This document shows positions 1 through 12,099 of a stretch of 64,000 bases of DNA, piece by piece; the first letter of the stretch is position 1; each line of letters opens with the position of its first letter. The translations under genes were made by a program, and so were the position numbers. The DNA comes from an uncultured Myxococcales bacterium (lineage in GTDB: Bacteria > Myxococcota_A > Polyangia > Polyangiales > Polyangiaceae), in NCBI GenBank assembly GCA_937872925.1, contig CALMUT010000259.1:1-64000 (forward strand), given 5' to 3'. Below the pieces are notes generated by a model. It did not search any database, was not told where the DNA came from, and was given only the letters and a program-made list of their open reading frames with translations.

Positions 1-145
1 CCCGCGCTGGGCGCTCTCGGCTTCGCGCGATGCGCGCTGGCGCGGGTTGCTCTGGGTGGCGGGCAGTGCGCTCTCGACTTCGCGCCGTCCGCGCTGGCGC
101 GGGTTGCTCTGGGTGGCGGGCAGTGCACTCCCGACTTCTCGTAGT
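1..145. repeat. 57-bp tandem repeat at window edge
   Basis: A unit containing GCGCTGGCGCGGGTTGCTC recurs at 34 and 91, a spacing of 57 bp, with a degenerate partial copy to the left. The copies end in related but diverged text (GCTCTCGACTTCGCG versus ACTCCCGACTTCTCG). The array is cut by the window start, so its full length is unknown. No convincing reading frame or hairpin function was seen. Confidence 0.75.
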
Positions 146-695
146 GCGCGTTATCGAGCAGCGCGGGAAAGCGTCTCACCCAGCGCGCAGCCTGAGAACG
201 TCGCTGCGCGTCTTCGGACATGCGCAGCTCGTAGACGCAGTAAGTGTACAAACTAGAGCAAGCTCGCTCGCGATGTAGCCCCCGGCAATGCACCTCAGCT
301 AGGTGCGCCAGCAAACTCGCTGACGCGAGTTGCCGGAATGGGAAGTAGATCCGCCCACTGCGACGCCCGGCAGCTGCGCTCGCCAACTTGCTCGCCTCGG
401 CAAGATCCGGCCCAGGTCGGTTTGGACTTCCGAGGCAATGAACATCCCAAAACCTTCCAGGCGTTCCGTCTTCCTGTTCCTTCTCCCCCGTCGCCCGCCG
501 CCAGCACCTTCACTGTCTTTCGGGGGCAGAAGGCGGAAGCACGCAGCCTTCGACGCCGGTGCGACCTGACACGTCCATGCGTGACCGAAGCCGTCGCGCG
601 TGCGCGCAGCGCCGTTCAAGGAAAGCCGCGAAGAAGCGGGCCTTGGCGGCGGAAATCTGGCCAATGCGTGGCGGCACGGACGTTGCACACAGTGT
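146..695. other. Non-coding stretch, nothing recognised
   Basis: Open frames exist on both strands here, but none has a signal peptide, a recognisable family motif or a good ribosome binding site, and several overlap each other. I treat the stretch as intergenic, upstream of the first lipoprotein gene, and see no promoter or RNA that I can support. Confidence 0.5.
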
Positions 696-2384
696 ATGAC
701 GATGTCGCACCAACGCCCCTTTGCCTGGCTGCTCGCGCCCCTGTGCGTGCTCGTGATGACGGCTTGCGTCGGAGACATTGAAAAGCCAGGTGGGTCAAGC
801 ACCTCGGGGCCAGGCGGCGGCACGGGCACAAGCGGGGCAAGCCTGCGCGCGTTCGGGCCTCCGCAGGCGCGGCTGCTCAGCGCTGCCGAATACCGCAACA
901 CCGTGCGGGACCTGCTCGGCCTGGAGGCAACCCCCGGGCTCACTCACGCAGATCTCGGCTCGGGCTACGACACCGGCGCCGGCGGAAAGCTCGACGAAAA
1001 CCTATTCAGCGCCCTGCTCGACGAAGCAGAGCGCCTGAGCATCGAGTACATCGCTACGCGCATCGAAACGGACTACCCCTGCTTTGACCCAAGCAACGTC
1101 ACCGACGCCTGCATCACCGACATCATCGAGCACCTGGGCCGTCGCGCGTACCGGCGCCCATTGGCTCCTGAGCAACGCTCTTCGCTGCTGGCGCTGTTCC
1201 AGCGCATCGTCACCGAGACCTCAGATCGCGGCTTGGCGGCTCAAAGCTTGGTCCCCCGCCTGCTTGCGTCCGCCCGCTTCTTGCATCGCACTGAAATCGG
1301 AGCTGCAAACAAACAGGGCTCGAATTCGACCCTCGATCAGTTCGAGCGCGCATCGCTGATCTCCTATGCCCTGACCGGCAGCATGCCAGACGAAGCGCTG
1401 TTCCAAGACGCCGAAGCTGGGCTGCTGGAAGGAGAGCGCATCCGCACGCACGTGCAGCGACTGCTGAATACCGACGCAGGACGCGCGCGCTTCGTTCAGA
1501 TCTTGCAGCAGTGGCTACGGCTGAGTGATCTGGACGCGATGGTCGCCGAGCCCGAGGCGTTCCCCAAGCTCAGCGGAGCCCCCCTCGCTCTGGGGCTGCG
1601 CAACGAGTTTTCAGCCTATGTCTCGGACGTCATCTTCGATGGGCCCGGCACGCTGCGCGCACTGTTGACCGCAAACCACACCTTCGTGAACCAGCACACG
1701 GCCCCTCTGTATGGCGCGACGGAAAGCGGGGATGCAATGGTTCGACTCAGCCTCGATGCGTCCCAGCGCAAGGGTGTGCTCGGTCTGGCCAGTGTGATGG
1801 CGGTGCACGCATCCGTGGGCGAGACGAGCAAGGACCGGCCAGTGATCCGCGGACTCCTGATCAAAAATCAGTTGCTCTGCGAAGAAGTCGGGCTGCCGTC
1901 GGGCATCGACACCGCCACTGCGGCAGCGAACGTTGCCACCGAAAGCGCCGACTTCGAAGCCCTGACCACCCGAGAGCAGTTCGAAACCATGATGAACCAG
2001 GGCCAAGAGTGCAAAAACTGCCACCAGCAGTTCATGCCCTACGGCTTCTTAATGGGGAACTTTGACGCTTTGGGCCAGTTCCAAACCAAGAAGGGCGACT
2101 TGCCCATCAATACCGCCGTGGCGGACATTGCCATCGGAGAGCGCACGGATTCCTACGCGGGGCTGACGGACTTCGTTGACGAACTAGCGCAAAGCGACGT
2201 GGTGAGCGCCTGCTTCACGCGCAACTTGGTGGCCTACGCCGTCGGCAGCGCCACGGGCAAGCACGTGGACGCCATGACCGTGGCGCTCGCCAAGTCCTTC
2301 GGCGGCAGCGGCGGCGATATCCAACAGCTGCTCGCTGACTTGCTCTCGAACCCAGATCTGTACGTGAAACGCTGGGACCCCTGA
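696..2384 (+). CDS. DUF1592/DUF1588 family lipoprotein (cytochrome-c-like)
   Basis: Predicted exported lipoprotein of about 562 residues. The ATG at 696 (or 702) precedes a signal peptide ending in a lipobox (VMTAC), followed by a Gly/Ser linker. The order of modules fits the planctomycete/myxobacterial DUF1587-1595-1592-1588-1585 architecture: AAEYRNTVRDLLG near residue 70, RRAYRRPL near 160, and a CKNCH heme-c type motif near residue 445. The biochemical role of this family is not established; a redox function is inferred from the CxxCH motif. It is followed 27 bp later by a DUF1552 gene, the usual partner, and a second copy of the same pair lies at 48148-51278. The much longer upstream extension of the frame lacks support. 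Confidence 0.88.
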   Translation: MTMSHQRPFAWLLAPLCVLVMTACVGDIEKPGGSSTSGPGGGTGTSGASLRAFGPPQARLLSAAEYRNTVRDLLGLEATPGLTHADLGSGYDTGAGGKLDENLFSALLDEAERLSIEYIATRIETDYPCFDPSNVTDACITDIIEHLGRRAYRRPLAPEQRSSLLALFQRIVTETSDRGLAAQSLVPRLLASARFLHRTEIGAANKQGSNSTLDQFERASLISYALTGSMPDEALFQDAEAGLLEGERIRTHVQRLLNTDAGRARFVQILQQWLRLSDLDAMVAEPEAFPKLSGAPLALGLRNEFSAYVSDVIFDGPGTLRALLTANHTFVNQHTAPLYGATESGDAMVRLSLDASQRKGVLGLASVMAVHASVGETSKDRPVIRGLLIKNQLLCEEVGLPSGIDTATAAANVATESADFEALTTREQFETMMNQGQECKNCHQQFMPYGFLMGNFDALGQFQTKKGDLPINTAVADIAIGERTDSYAGLTDFVDELAQSDVVSACFTRNLVAYAVGSATGKHVDAMTVALAKSFGGSGGDIQQLLADLLSNPDLYVKRWDP

Positions 2385-2411
2385 ACGGGCCCGACCCCGA
2401 ACGAGAAACTC

Positions 2412-3728
2412 ATGAAGCGTCGAAACTTTCTGTTCACCAGCATGCAGGCAGCGCTGCTGCTGTCGCCCGTGCTATCCGTGCGCCGCGCTGAAGCCGAAGC
2501 CGCACTGCCCAAGCGTGTCTTCTTCTGGGTGCACTGCGGCGGCTACCCTGACGAAGCTGCGTTCTTTCCGAGCGGCAGCGAAAACGACTTCCAGCTCTCG
2601 CCCATGCTGCAAGGACTTGGGGACGTGAAGAGCGAGATGGTCGTGGTCGAAGGCGTCGACCTACGCGACTCCGGTTTGAATCCCAAGGGCAACAACCATA
2701 TCCGCACCGTGGGCAAGGTGCTGACTGCGAAAGACGTCCTGCCGAATCCCACGGATTCTCTCAACGGAGAGCCCGGAGGGATCTCCATCGATCAACTGCT
2801 TGCCCGCGACTTGGGGCTGTCCTCTTTGGAAGTCATCGTGCACACCGGCGCCAGCAATCACATGCGTGGCAAGCCTTTCGCGACGGGTCCCAACCAGTTC
2901 AAAGTGCCCATCGCCCCACCGGAACAAGCCTGGGACAAGGCCTTTAAGGGTTTTCAGCCCGGTGACGTCGTCGACCCGGCAAAAGAAAAGGCTCGCATGA
3001 ACAGACTGCGCGCTCGGCGCAGCGTGCTCGACGACCTAACGACGGAGCTGAAGAACTTTCGTCAAGAGCTCTCTGGGATCGAAAAGCTCAAGCTCGATGC
3101 CCATGAAGACGCCATCCGCCGTGCCGAGCTGAGCGTGCTGGCGGATCTCGACACCACCCAACCCAAGACCGACGCGGAATGCAGCTTGCCAGGTCGGGAA
3201 ACCACCAACAGCTACGTGCCCAACCGCGCCAAAGCCCACCTCGACGTGATGTTCGCGGCGCTGGCATGCAACCGCGTACAGGTCGGCGGCATGATCTGGG
3301 GCTACTCCGGTTACTCATGGCGCTACGAGTGGGTGCCTGGCGTCAATACGGACGGCATTCACGATGACGTGCACCATCGCGCGTCCGCGGAGCGCGACGC
3401 CTACATCAAGTCCTGCCAATGGGACTGGAACCAGCTCGGTCAGTTCGTGAAGCGCCTGAAAGACACCCCGGAAGGCACCGGTAGCATGCTGGACAACACC
3501 GTCATTGTCGCGCTCTCCCACTTCGGCAAACACCACCAGATGAAGAAGATCCCGGTCGTGTTATTCGGCAACGCCGCGGGACAGCTGAAGACGAATCGCT
3601 ACCTCAAACTCGGCAGCAGCGTACACAACGACAAGCTACTGACCTCCGTGGCGCACCTCATGGGGCACAAAATCAGTGGTATCGGCGACGACCAGAACTG
3701 TGGCCCGCTCTCCGCGCTACATGGCTGA
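2412..3728 (+). CDS. DUF1552 family exported protein
   Basis: A 438-residue protein that starts MKRRNF followed by a hydrophobic stretch, resembling a Tat-type or ordinary export signal. The body has DUF1552 hallmarks such as FFWVHCGGYP near residue 37 and an internal coiled region (residues about 195-245) rich in Arg, Leu and Glu. Function is unknown; in Planctomycetota and Myxococcota members are almost always encoded directly after a DUF1592 protein, as here, which suggests a secreted two-protein module. The ATG at 2412 follows GAGAAACTC, a modest binding site. It ends convergently, without a gap, against the next gene on the other strand. Confidence 0.88.
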   Translation: MKRRNFLFTSMQAALLLSPVLSVRRAEAEAALPKRVFFWVHCGGYPDEAAFFPSGSENDFQLSPMLQGLGDVKSEMVVVEGVDLRDSGLNPKGNNHIRTVGKVLTAKDVLPNPTDSLNGEPGGISIDQLLARDLGLSSLEVIVHTGASNHMRGKPFATGPNQFKVPIAPPEQAWDKAFKGFQPGDVVDPAKEKARMNRLRARRSVLDDLTTELKNFRQELSGIEKLKLDAHEDAIRRAELSVLADLDTTQPKTDAECSLPGRETTNSYVPNRAKAHLDVMFAALACNRVQVGGMIWGYSGYSWRYEWVPGVNTDGIHDDVHHRASAERDAYIKSCQWDWNQLGQFVKRLKDTPEGTGSMLDNTVIVALSHFGKHHQMKKIPVVLFGNAAGQLKTNRYLKLGSSVHNDKLLTSVAHLMGHKISGIGDDQNCGPLSALHG

Positions 3729-5399
3729 CTAACCCGAACAGCAGCGGAAGCCGACGTTGGTGCTGCGCGCGTTGCGCTTGGACGCCTGCACCGTGCTGCA
3801 GGTGTTGTTGCCCATCACGCGACAATCGTCGGAGGCCCCGGCCGTGGCGCTGCAAGCGTCGATCCACTCCCGCATGTAGCCAACCATGTCGTACACCCCC
3901 GAGTAGCCGGCCTGGCAACACGGGAACTCTTTCACGTCGGCGATGGAGGTCGGACATGCGCCGGAGATAGACTCGGTCCCGTAGCCGTAGTCCAATTGGC
4001 CGCCCGCACTGCAGGCGTTGTACCACTGGGCGTCGGTCGAGTCGGCGCTCGAATACGTTGCGGCGCCTCCCGAACTGGCGCCGCACAGTCGCTTGCCTGC
4101 CCAGGCACAGAAAGCATAGGCGTCGCACCAGTCCACGAAGTTGATGGGTTCGTCGACATCCGTGTCGGGCCAAGGCGCGCCTGGCGCCAAGCTGGTCTTG
4201 AAGGCGCATTCCGGATTGGTCGGCAAAGCAGGGCTCGTCGCCAAAAACGCCTCGTACTGCGAATTGGTCACTTCCGTGGAGTCCACGCAGTAAGTGCCGC
4301 CCCCGGGCTTGGGCACCTCCACCATCTCCGGACCCTTGCCGGACGGACACGCTGCGGTGGTGCCGGCGCAACACATGGTGGTGGGCGCGTCTGGCAGCAC
4401 GCAGCCGCGGGGTGACCCGCCGCTGGCACTGCATGTGCCGCTGCTGTTCGCGCCGGTCATCGTCAGCCCCTGCACGTCCGCGGGCGCGGCGCAGCCGCCG
4501 GTGTTGGCAAACGTCGGAGTGCCGCAGCCCACGTCGGCGTAGCCCGTGACCGTTGCGTTGCAGCTCCCGGAATAAGCGCAGCTACAACTGCTGCAGCTGC
4601 GGGTGTCTTGGTTCGCGGTGTCCACCAAGCGCCGACGCGGGAAACCAGCCGGACACGCGTGCTCTCCGGCTTGCACGATACAAGGATCGGCCAGGGCCGA
4701 CGCGGGAGAGCAGACTTCGCCTGCTTCGCAGCCCGCGCCCGAGCCCAGGTCTGGGGATTCACAGGCCCGCACAGCGCTTGCCCAAGTCGGTGCCGTCTTC
4801 TGTACCGTGGCCTGCTTCGCCGAACCGCAGCTTCCGCTCGCGTTGAAGCTGACATTCGCTGCGTTGACCGGTCCCGGCAAACCGGGCGTCACGCAGCCGC
4901 TGCCAGTGAGCGGGACGGACACCGTCGCGGCACTGCAGCTGCCCGTGGTGGAGAGATCCACCACCCCCATGCAGCTCTCACTATTTGGCGAGCCACAAGA
5001 ACAGCCCGAGCAACTCGCGCGCTCAAAGCGGAGATCCCGAAAGTAGTCGCCGACGGCGTCCAAGCCCTCGGGGCACGACGGCAAGCTCGACGGGCCGCCC
5101 TCGAACACCGCCAATGGCCCCGTCCAACCCGCCGGCGCCGTCGGCACGCAGGCGTATTCTCCGCACACCGGGTCTTCACAGTCCGTCAGGCCATTGTCGT
5201 CGTCGTCCACTCCGTTGCCGCAGACCTCCACCCAGCCCGCAGCGTCGAAGGTTGCCGCATCACCACTGCCGCCACCGCTGGCGCTACCGTCCGGGCCGAC
5301 ACTCGAGCCGTAGATCAGCTCCTCCGGGGCGCAGCGGACCGTGATGCTCAGCAGCCCACAAGCGGCCGCACACGTCAGAAGTTTTCCAAGGAGGCGCAC
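3729..5399 (-). CDS. Cys-rich lipoprotein with formylglycine-generating-enzyme fold
   Basis: A 556-residue lipoprotein (signal ending SITVRC). The N-terminal half is Cys-rich, with repeated SCSGCSCG and CSSCSCAYSG elements and a Cys/Asp loop (VCGNGVDDDDNGLTDCEDP) typical of myxobacterial cell-surface proteins. The C-terminal ~200 residues form an FGE/SUMF1-like domain, starting near YCVDSTEVTNSQYEAF and ending NVGFRCC. True sulfatase-activating enzymes need a catalytic Cys pair; whether it is functional here is not clear, and many such lipoproteins are probably binding proteins. A smaller protein of similar type is at 9870-11060. The stop codon abuts the end of the DUF1552 gene, so the two are convergent. 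Confidence 0.8.
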   Translation of the reverse strand: MRLLGKLLTCAAACGLLSITVRCAPEELIYGSSVGPDGSASGGGSGDAATFDAAGWVEVCGNGVDDDDNGLTDCEDPVCGEYACVPTAPAGWTGPLAVFEGGPSSLPSCPEGLDAVGDYFRDLRFERASCSGCSCGSPNSESCMGVVDLSTTGSCSAATVSVPLTGSGCVTPGLPGPVNAANVSFNASGSCGSAKQATVQKTAPTWASAVRACESPDLGSGAGCEAGEVCSPASALADPCIVQAGEHACPAGFPRRRLVDTANQDTRSCSSCSCAYSGSCNATVTGYADVGCGTPTFANTGGCAAPADVQGLTMTGANSSGTCSASGGSPRGCVLPDAPTTMCCAGTTAACPSGKGPEMVEVPKPGGGTYCVDSTEVTNSQYEAFLATSPALPTNPECAFKTSLAPGAPWPDTDVDEPINFVDWCDAYAFCAWAGKRLCGASSGGAATYSSADSTDAQWYNACSAGGQLDYGYGTESISGACPTSIADVKEFPCCQAGYSGVYDMVGYMREWIDACSATAGASDDCRVMGNNTCSTVQASKRNARSTNVGFRCCSG

Positions 5400-5621
5400 A
5401 GCCGATCAGTCTACGGTTTCTCGACGCGAAGTACACGATTTGCGCAACCCCTGCGCCGCGCTGGTCTAGCGACGGCGGAGCGCGCAAGCATCGCGCCGAC
5501 CTTGAAATCCCCCACCTTTTGATGGTTTTTCCGCTGAGGGATGTCATGGGGCAGCGCCGGAACCGTGTGTAGATTCGGCTCGAACAGCGCCGGGCTCGGC
5601 GTCCCGCCAGGAGCGATCCAC

Positions 5622-6650
5622 ATGAAGGCAGCCATCGCATTTGCACTCGTCACCACCAGCATCGCCACTTCGGCCTACGCCCAAGACGAGGCGGTCGCGG
5701 AAACCACAAGTACGGACACGACTTTGGCTGAGGCAGCGGCGCCTCCGGAAGCCGCAGCGACTACGGGCGACACCCCGGCAGCGGACACGGCCAAGCCAAA
5801 ACCACCGTACTCCCTGCCCTGGCAGCTGCGTCCCACGGGCGTGGCCACGGTGCTGCGCTCGGACACCGCCGTGATGCTGTACAAACCCAAAGGCGGCGAC
5901 GAGAGCGGCAGCAACATCGCCACCACGCTGCTCTTCGCCTACAAGCTCACGGACGAAATCGGTCCGCTGATCCGCGTCGGCTACGTCAGCAACTCGCCGC
6001 CCGCACCCGGTGAGAGCGCCGGCGCGTTCATGAACCCCGCGCTGGGCGTGACCTGGGCGCCGAAGCTGGGCGGTTCCATCAAGGTTGCGGCGTTTCTAGG
6101 CGTCGCGCTACCGCTGGGCTCCACGTACGACGCGCCCGGCGACAAGACCAACGCCGCCCTGGGCACAGGCATCCGCGCGCGCAGCTCCATGGACAACGCC
6201 ATGTTCGCCGTCAACGATCTCACCGTCTTCCCCGGAGTGGGTGTGGCCTACGTCGCCGACGGCCTGACCGTGCAAGGCGAGATCACCGTGCTGCAGCTCA
6301 CCCGGGTGCGCGGCGATGACGTGCAGGAAGACAAATCCAAAACCAACTTCACCAGCGGCATTCACGTCGGCTACTTCGTGATGCCCATGCTCTCTATCGG
6401 CGCGGAGCTGCGCCACCAGCGCTGGCTCTCCACGCCAAGCTTCATCGAAGCCGACGAGGCATCCGGCGGACCCGACACCGGCGCCCGGGACGACACCACC
6501 GCGGCCATCGGCCCGCGCTTCCACTTCAAGCTGGGCGACAGCATGTGGCTGCGCCCCGGCATCGCCTACGCCCGCCACCTGGACGGCCCGGTGACGAAGG
6601 GCATGGACTCCCACCACATCTTCCAGCTGGACATCCCGATTTCGTTCTGA
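5622..6650 (+). CDS. Predicted outer-membrane beta-barrel protein
   Basis: A protein of 342 residues. The ATG at 5622 follows CCAGGAGC, a good ribosome binding site, and gives a clean signal peptide ending SAYAQ. Residues about 22-60 are an Ala/Thr/Glu/Pro-rich linker. From residue 70 on the sequence alternates hydrophobic and polar positions with Gly and aromatic residues at likely strand ends (LLFAYKL, GVALPLG, IHVGYF), and the chain ends in Phe, as outer-membrane barrels do. No enzymatic motif is visible. The upstream extension of the frame to 5541 has no signal peptide at its start and was not used. The specific transport or structural role is unknown. Confidence 0.7.
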   Translation: MKAAIAFALVTTSIATSAYAQDEAVAETTSTDTTLAEAAAPPEAAATTGDTPAADTAKPKPPYSLPWQLRPTGVATVLRSDTAVMLYKPKGGDESGSNIATTLLFAYKLTDEIGPLIRVGYVSNSPPAPGESAGAFMNPALGVTWAPKLGGSIKVAAFLGVALPLGSTYDAPGDKTNAALGTGIRARSSMDNAMFAVNDLTVFPGVGVAYVADGLTVQGEITVLQLTRVRGDDVQEDKSKTNFTSGIHVGYFVMPMLSIGAELRHQRWLSTPSFIEADEASGGPDTGARDDTTAAIGPRFHFKLGDSMWLRPGIAYARHLDGPVTKGMDSHHIFQLDIPISF

Positions 6651-6770
6651 GCATCCGCGCAAGCACGCCGAGCACCTCCGGGCCCGCCGTGGGCCCGCCA
6701 CTTTCGACCGCTCGGTCAAAGAGTCGCTATGCAATCGCCTTGGGTGCGCTACCCTCGCGCAGCACCCAGC

Positions 6771-7397
6771 ATGAACGACGACGATCGACGCATTCTTCTG
6801 AGACGCCGCGCGCTGTTCGTGAGCGCGGCCTTGGCGGCCACGGCGTGTGGCGGCAGCAAGCCCGCGCCAAAGCCGCAGCCCGGCGCGGTAGAAGTCACGC
6901 CCGTGGCAAGCAACGCCCCCACCGAAAGCGGCACGGCACCCGAACGCAACCCTGCGCCGGACTTGGCCGCACCGCCGGAGATCGTGATCCCTGCGGACGC
7001 TTCCGAAGACGCGCTCCGCATGTACGCGCACCTGAAGAAGCAAGTCGCCCGCACGCAAGTCGACGTCGCTGGCGTCGCCAGGAGCATGCTGACCTGCAAC
7101 GTGGACGACTGCCGCTCAGACGCCGCCGTCGAGCGACTGGCCAGAGCACACGCGGCTGCACTGCAAACGGTTGGTGCCCTAGAACCGCTGTGCCCGGGTT
7201 CGTCCGAGCACGGGCATCGCTACGCCGAGGTCGTCCGCGAGCAGCAGGCGTTTTTCGAAGCCAAGCTGAAGAGCTATACCTCGGAGCTCCACAAACGCAT
7301 GCACGCCGTCAGTGACTTCGCCGAACGCTTCCGGGCCGCTAGCCTGCGTGCCAATGCCGCGCAGCCCAGAGCGTGCCTAGACTGCGCCGACTGGTAG
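6771..7397 (+). CDS. Hypothetical lipoprotein
   Basis: A 208-residue protein. The start at 6771 gives MNDDDRR, a short charged n-region, a hydrophobic core and the lipobox LAATAC, so I prefer it over the upstream ATG at 6729. After the Cys comes a Pro/Ala-rich linker, then a mainly helical domain with a Cys pair (TCNVDDC near residue 95) and a C-terminal CLDCADW. The four Cys residues could form disulphides in the periplasm. No family was recognised. It runs convergently to isocitrate dehydrogenase with a gap of only 12 bp. Confidence 0.65.
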   Translation: MNDDDRRILLRRRALFVSAALAATACGGSKPAPKPQPGAVEVTPVASNAPTESGTAPERNPAPDLAAPPEIVIPADASEDALRMYAHLKKQVARTQVDVAGVARSMLTCNVDDCRSDAAVERLARAHAAALQTVGALEPLCPGSSEHGHRYAEVVREQQAFFEAKLKSYTSELHKRMHAVSDFAERFRAASLRANAAQPRACLDCADW

Positions 7398-7409
7398 TCA
7401 CGACGAGGC

Positions 7410-9869
<2,460 letters not shown>

Positions 9870-11060
9870 CTAGGGAGTGGGCGGGGTCGGGTACGCGCAG
9901 CGGAAGCCGACGTTGTTGCCCCCGCCGTCCCAGGAGTAGCGCCGGTTCGCGGCGACGTCGATGGCACCGCTCTCCCAGCCGCCACCGCGGATCGCGCGTG
10001 GATGCATCATGTTCGAGACGGACACACAGTTGGTGCAGGGAGTGAGCGGGTAGGATGCCGAGCTGGCATCCAGGGTCCACTCGAAAAGGCTACCCGCGAG
10101 GTCGAAGTGCCCCCAGCGCCCTGCGCCGTCGGGCGCGGATCCAACCTCGGGGGGCAGCGCGGTCGTCGCCTCATAGACGGCATACTTCGGGCCCAGCGCG
10201 GGGGGAGTGCCCCAGGGGTAGACGCGTTGCTCGTCACCGCCCACGAACGCGTAGTTCAGCTCGGCCTCGCTCGGCAAGAACCCACCGTCCCAAATACAGA
10301 ACGCGTACGCCGGAGCAAAGTCCACGCAGTTCAGTGGCAGGTTCTCGTTCTGCCCAACGCTTGCAGTCCAGGTTGGCTTCTTATTATTGCCGTTCTTGGC
10401 GCAAGTAGTCAGCGCGGTGTTCCAGTCGTTCAGCGGGACGCCAGCCTGCCACTCCGCGGCCCAGCCGGTCTCTTTCTCTGGCCCCGTGAGTCCATCGGGT
10501 CCCAGGTGCGTGTGCTTGCCAGCGCCAGCCACCGGCGCCCAAGCCGCCGCGCCCGCGGCAACGAAGTTTCGGAAGCGCCCTACGGTGACCTCGAACACAT
10601 CGAGGGAAAACGACGCCACCGTGGCCGTGTATTCCGGCGCGGGATCGTTGTCGCGTTGGAACTTGCCGCCTTCGACTTTCGCAGTCGCACAACACGAAAC
10701 GCCTCCAGCACAGGGCTTGAGCCCAGCGCAGCTCTTGCCGGTGGCGAGTCCAGACCCACCTTGCCCACCGGGCCCGGCGTCCTGCCCCGCGCTGCCACCC
10801 GCGCCCGCGGTGCCGCCACTACCTGCGGCGCCAGCGCTGCCGTCTCCGAGGCCGCCGTCACCACACTGGCACGCACCAAAGCTCCCACTGGCACACAGCT
10901 GCACCCCCGAGGTGCCGGCACAGGCGCAGGGCCGCTGATCTCCGTCTTGGCACGGCGTTGCGCTGCGCGAGGAGGACGAAGAACAGGCCGGAATACCCCC
11001 GAGGCCGAGGGAAAACAGCGCGCAAAGCAGGCCGAAGTCTCGAATTTGAGCGATACGCAT
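9870..11060 (-). CDS. Lipoprotein with formylglycine-generating-enzyme-like domain
   Basis: A 396-residue lipoprotein (signal ending GGIPAC). After the lipid anchor come Cys motifs (CQDGDQRPCACAG), a Gly/Ala/Ser linker at about residues 70-105, and then an FGE/SUMF1-type domain beginning near FSLDVFEVTVGRFRNF and finishing GFRCAYP. The RGGGWESGAIDVAANRR block is typical of the fold. As with the protein at 3729-5399, it is unclear whether this acts as an oxidase on sulfatases or as a non-catalytic surface domain. No sulfatase gene is visible nearby. It is monocistronic between icd and an alpha/beta hydrolase. Confidence 0.8.
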   Translation of the reverse strand: MRIAQIRDFGLLCALFSLGLGGIPACSSSSSRSATPCQDGDQRPCACAGTSGVQLCASGSFGACQCGDGGLGDGSAGAAGSGGTAGAGGSAGQDAGPGGQGGSGLATGKSCAGLKPCAGGVSCCATAKVEGGKFQRDNDPAPEYTATVASFSLDVFEVTVGRFRNFVAAGAAAWAPVAGAGKHTHLGPDGLTGPEKETGWAAEWQAGVPLNDWNTALTTCAKNGNNKKPTWTASVGQNENLPLNCVDFAPAYAFCIWDGGFLPSEAELNYAFVGGDEQRVYPWGTPPALGPKYAVYEATTALPPEVGSAPDGAGRWGHFDLAGSLFEWTLDASSASYPLTPCTNCVSVSNMMHPRAIRGGGWESGAIDVAANRRYSWDGGGNNVGFRCAYPTPPTP

Positions 11061-11192
11061 AGATATCCGTAGGCTAGCCGAAAACGAACGTCGGGTACGG
11101 ATCTTACGCTCGGCTCCAAGGCTGGCTTCCCGGCGCTTCCGCTAGGATGCCGGCTGGCGCCACCCTGGCGCGCGAAAACGAGGCAGCAGACC

Positions 11193-12035
11193 ATGCGAAG
11201 CTACGTGCCCGAAACGGGAATCGAGTCGGTACAGGCCAACGGCATCCGGCATGCCTTCTTCACGGAGGGCAGCGGCCCCCTGGTGCTGATGCTGCATGGC
11301 TTTCCGGACACGCCGCACACCTGGGACGCGATCCGCCCAGCGGTCGCCGCCGCCGGGTATCGCGTGGTCACGCCGTTTCTCCGCGGCTACGCGCCCAGCG
11401 AGATCCCCGAGCACGACACGGATGCAAAGACCCAGGGACAAGACGTGCTCGCCCTGATCGACGCGCTTGGCGAAAACAGCGCCATCGTCGTGGGTCACGA
11501 CTGGGGCGCGTCTGCCGCCTACTCGGCGGCGGCCCTCGGTCCCGAGAAAGTGCGCAAGCTAGTCACCGTCGGCATCCCGCACCCCGCGAGCCTCAAGCCG
11601 TCCCTGGGTTTGCTGTGGTCCATTCGCCACTTCGTCACCTTGCGCCTGCCGGGCGCCGTGACGCGCGCCGCAAAGAACGACTACGAACTGATCGAAACCT
11701 TGACCCGACGCTGGGGCCCGACCTGGAACTTTGGCGCGGAAGAACTCGAGCCCGTGAAGAACGCCTTCGCCGCTCCCGGCTGCCTCAACGCGGCCATCGG
11801 CTACTACCGCACCATCACGCCCATCATCCCAGCGTGGCTCCGCGGAAAGCTCTCCATGCCCACCCTGAGTTTCGCCGGAGCAGACGACCCGAACATCACT
11901 CCGCAGGACTTCGAAGCTGCGCGGCGTTACTACACCGACGAGTATCGAGTGGTGACCGTGCCCGGCGGACACTTCCTACATCGCGAGTCCGGCCCGGAAT
12001 TCACGCGAGAGCTGCTGGAGTTCTTGGACGCCTGA
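11193..12035 (+). CDS. Alpha/beta hydrolase, epoxide-hydrolase-like
   Basis: A 280-residue cytosolic alpha/beta hydrolase. The oxyanion-hole region HGFPDTPHTW (residues about 35-44) and the nucleophile elbow GHDWGA (about 98-103) are those of the epoxide hydrolase/haloalkane dehalogenase branch, with Asp rather than Ser as nucleophile. A late GGHFLHRE supplies the catalytic His, and DDPN near residue 230 could supply the acid. The substrate cannot be told from sequence. The ATG at 11193 is the first in-frame start consistent with the family; a longer overlapping frame of the same strand is a shadow. Confidence 0.88.
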   Translation: MRSYVPETGIESVQANGIRHAFFTEGSGPLVLMLHGFPDTPHTWDAIRPAVAAAGYRVVTPFLRGYAPSEIPEHDTDAKTQGQDVLALIDALGENSAIVVGHDWGASAAYSAAALGPEKVRKLVTVGIPHPASLKPSLGLLWSIRHFVTLRLPGAVTRAAKNDYELIETLTRRWGPTWNFGAEELEPVKNAFAAPGCLNAAIGYYRTITPIIPAWLRGKLSMPTLSFAGADDPNITPQDFEAARRYYTDEYRVVTVPGGHFLHRESGPEFTRELLEFLDA

Positions 12036-12099
12036 TAGGCGCGCGAAGCACGTCCTGTAGCCGCTCCCCAAGTCAATAAGATGCGCCAGCCGTGTTCGG

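Noticed and set aside
299-943. A 214-codon minus-strand frame near the left end
   Set aside because: It overlaps the DUF1592 gene start, is Arg/Pro/Ser-rich without a family motif, and has no signal or binding site.
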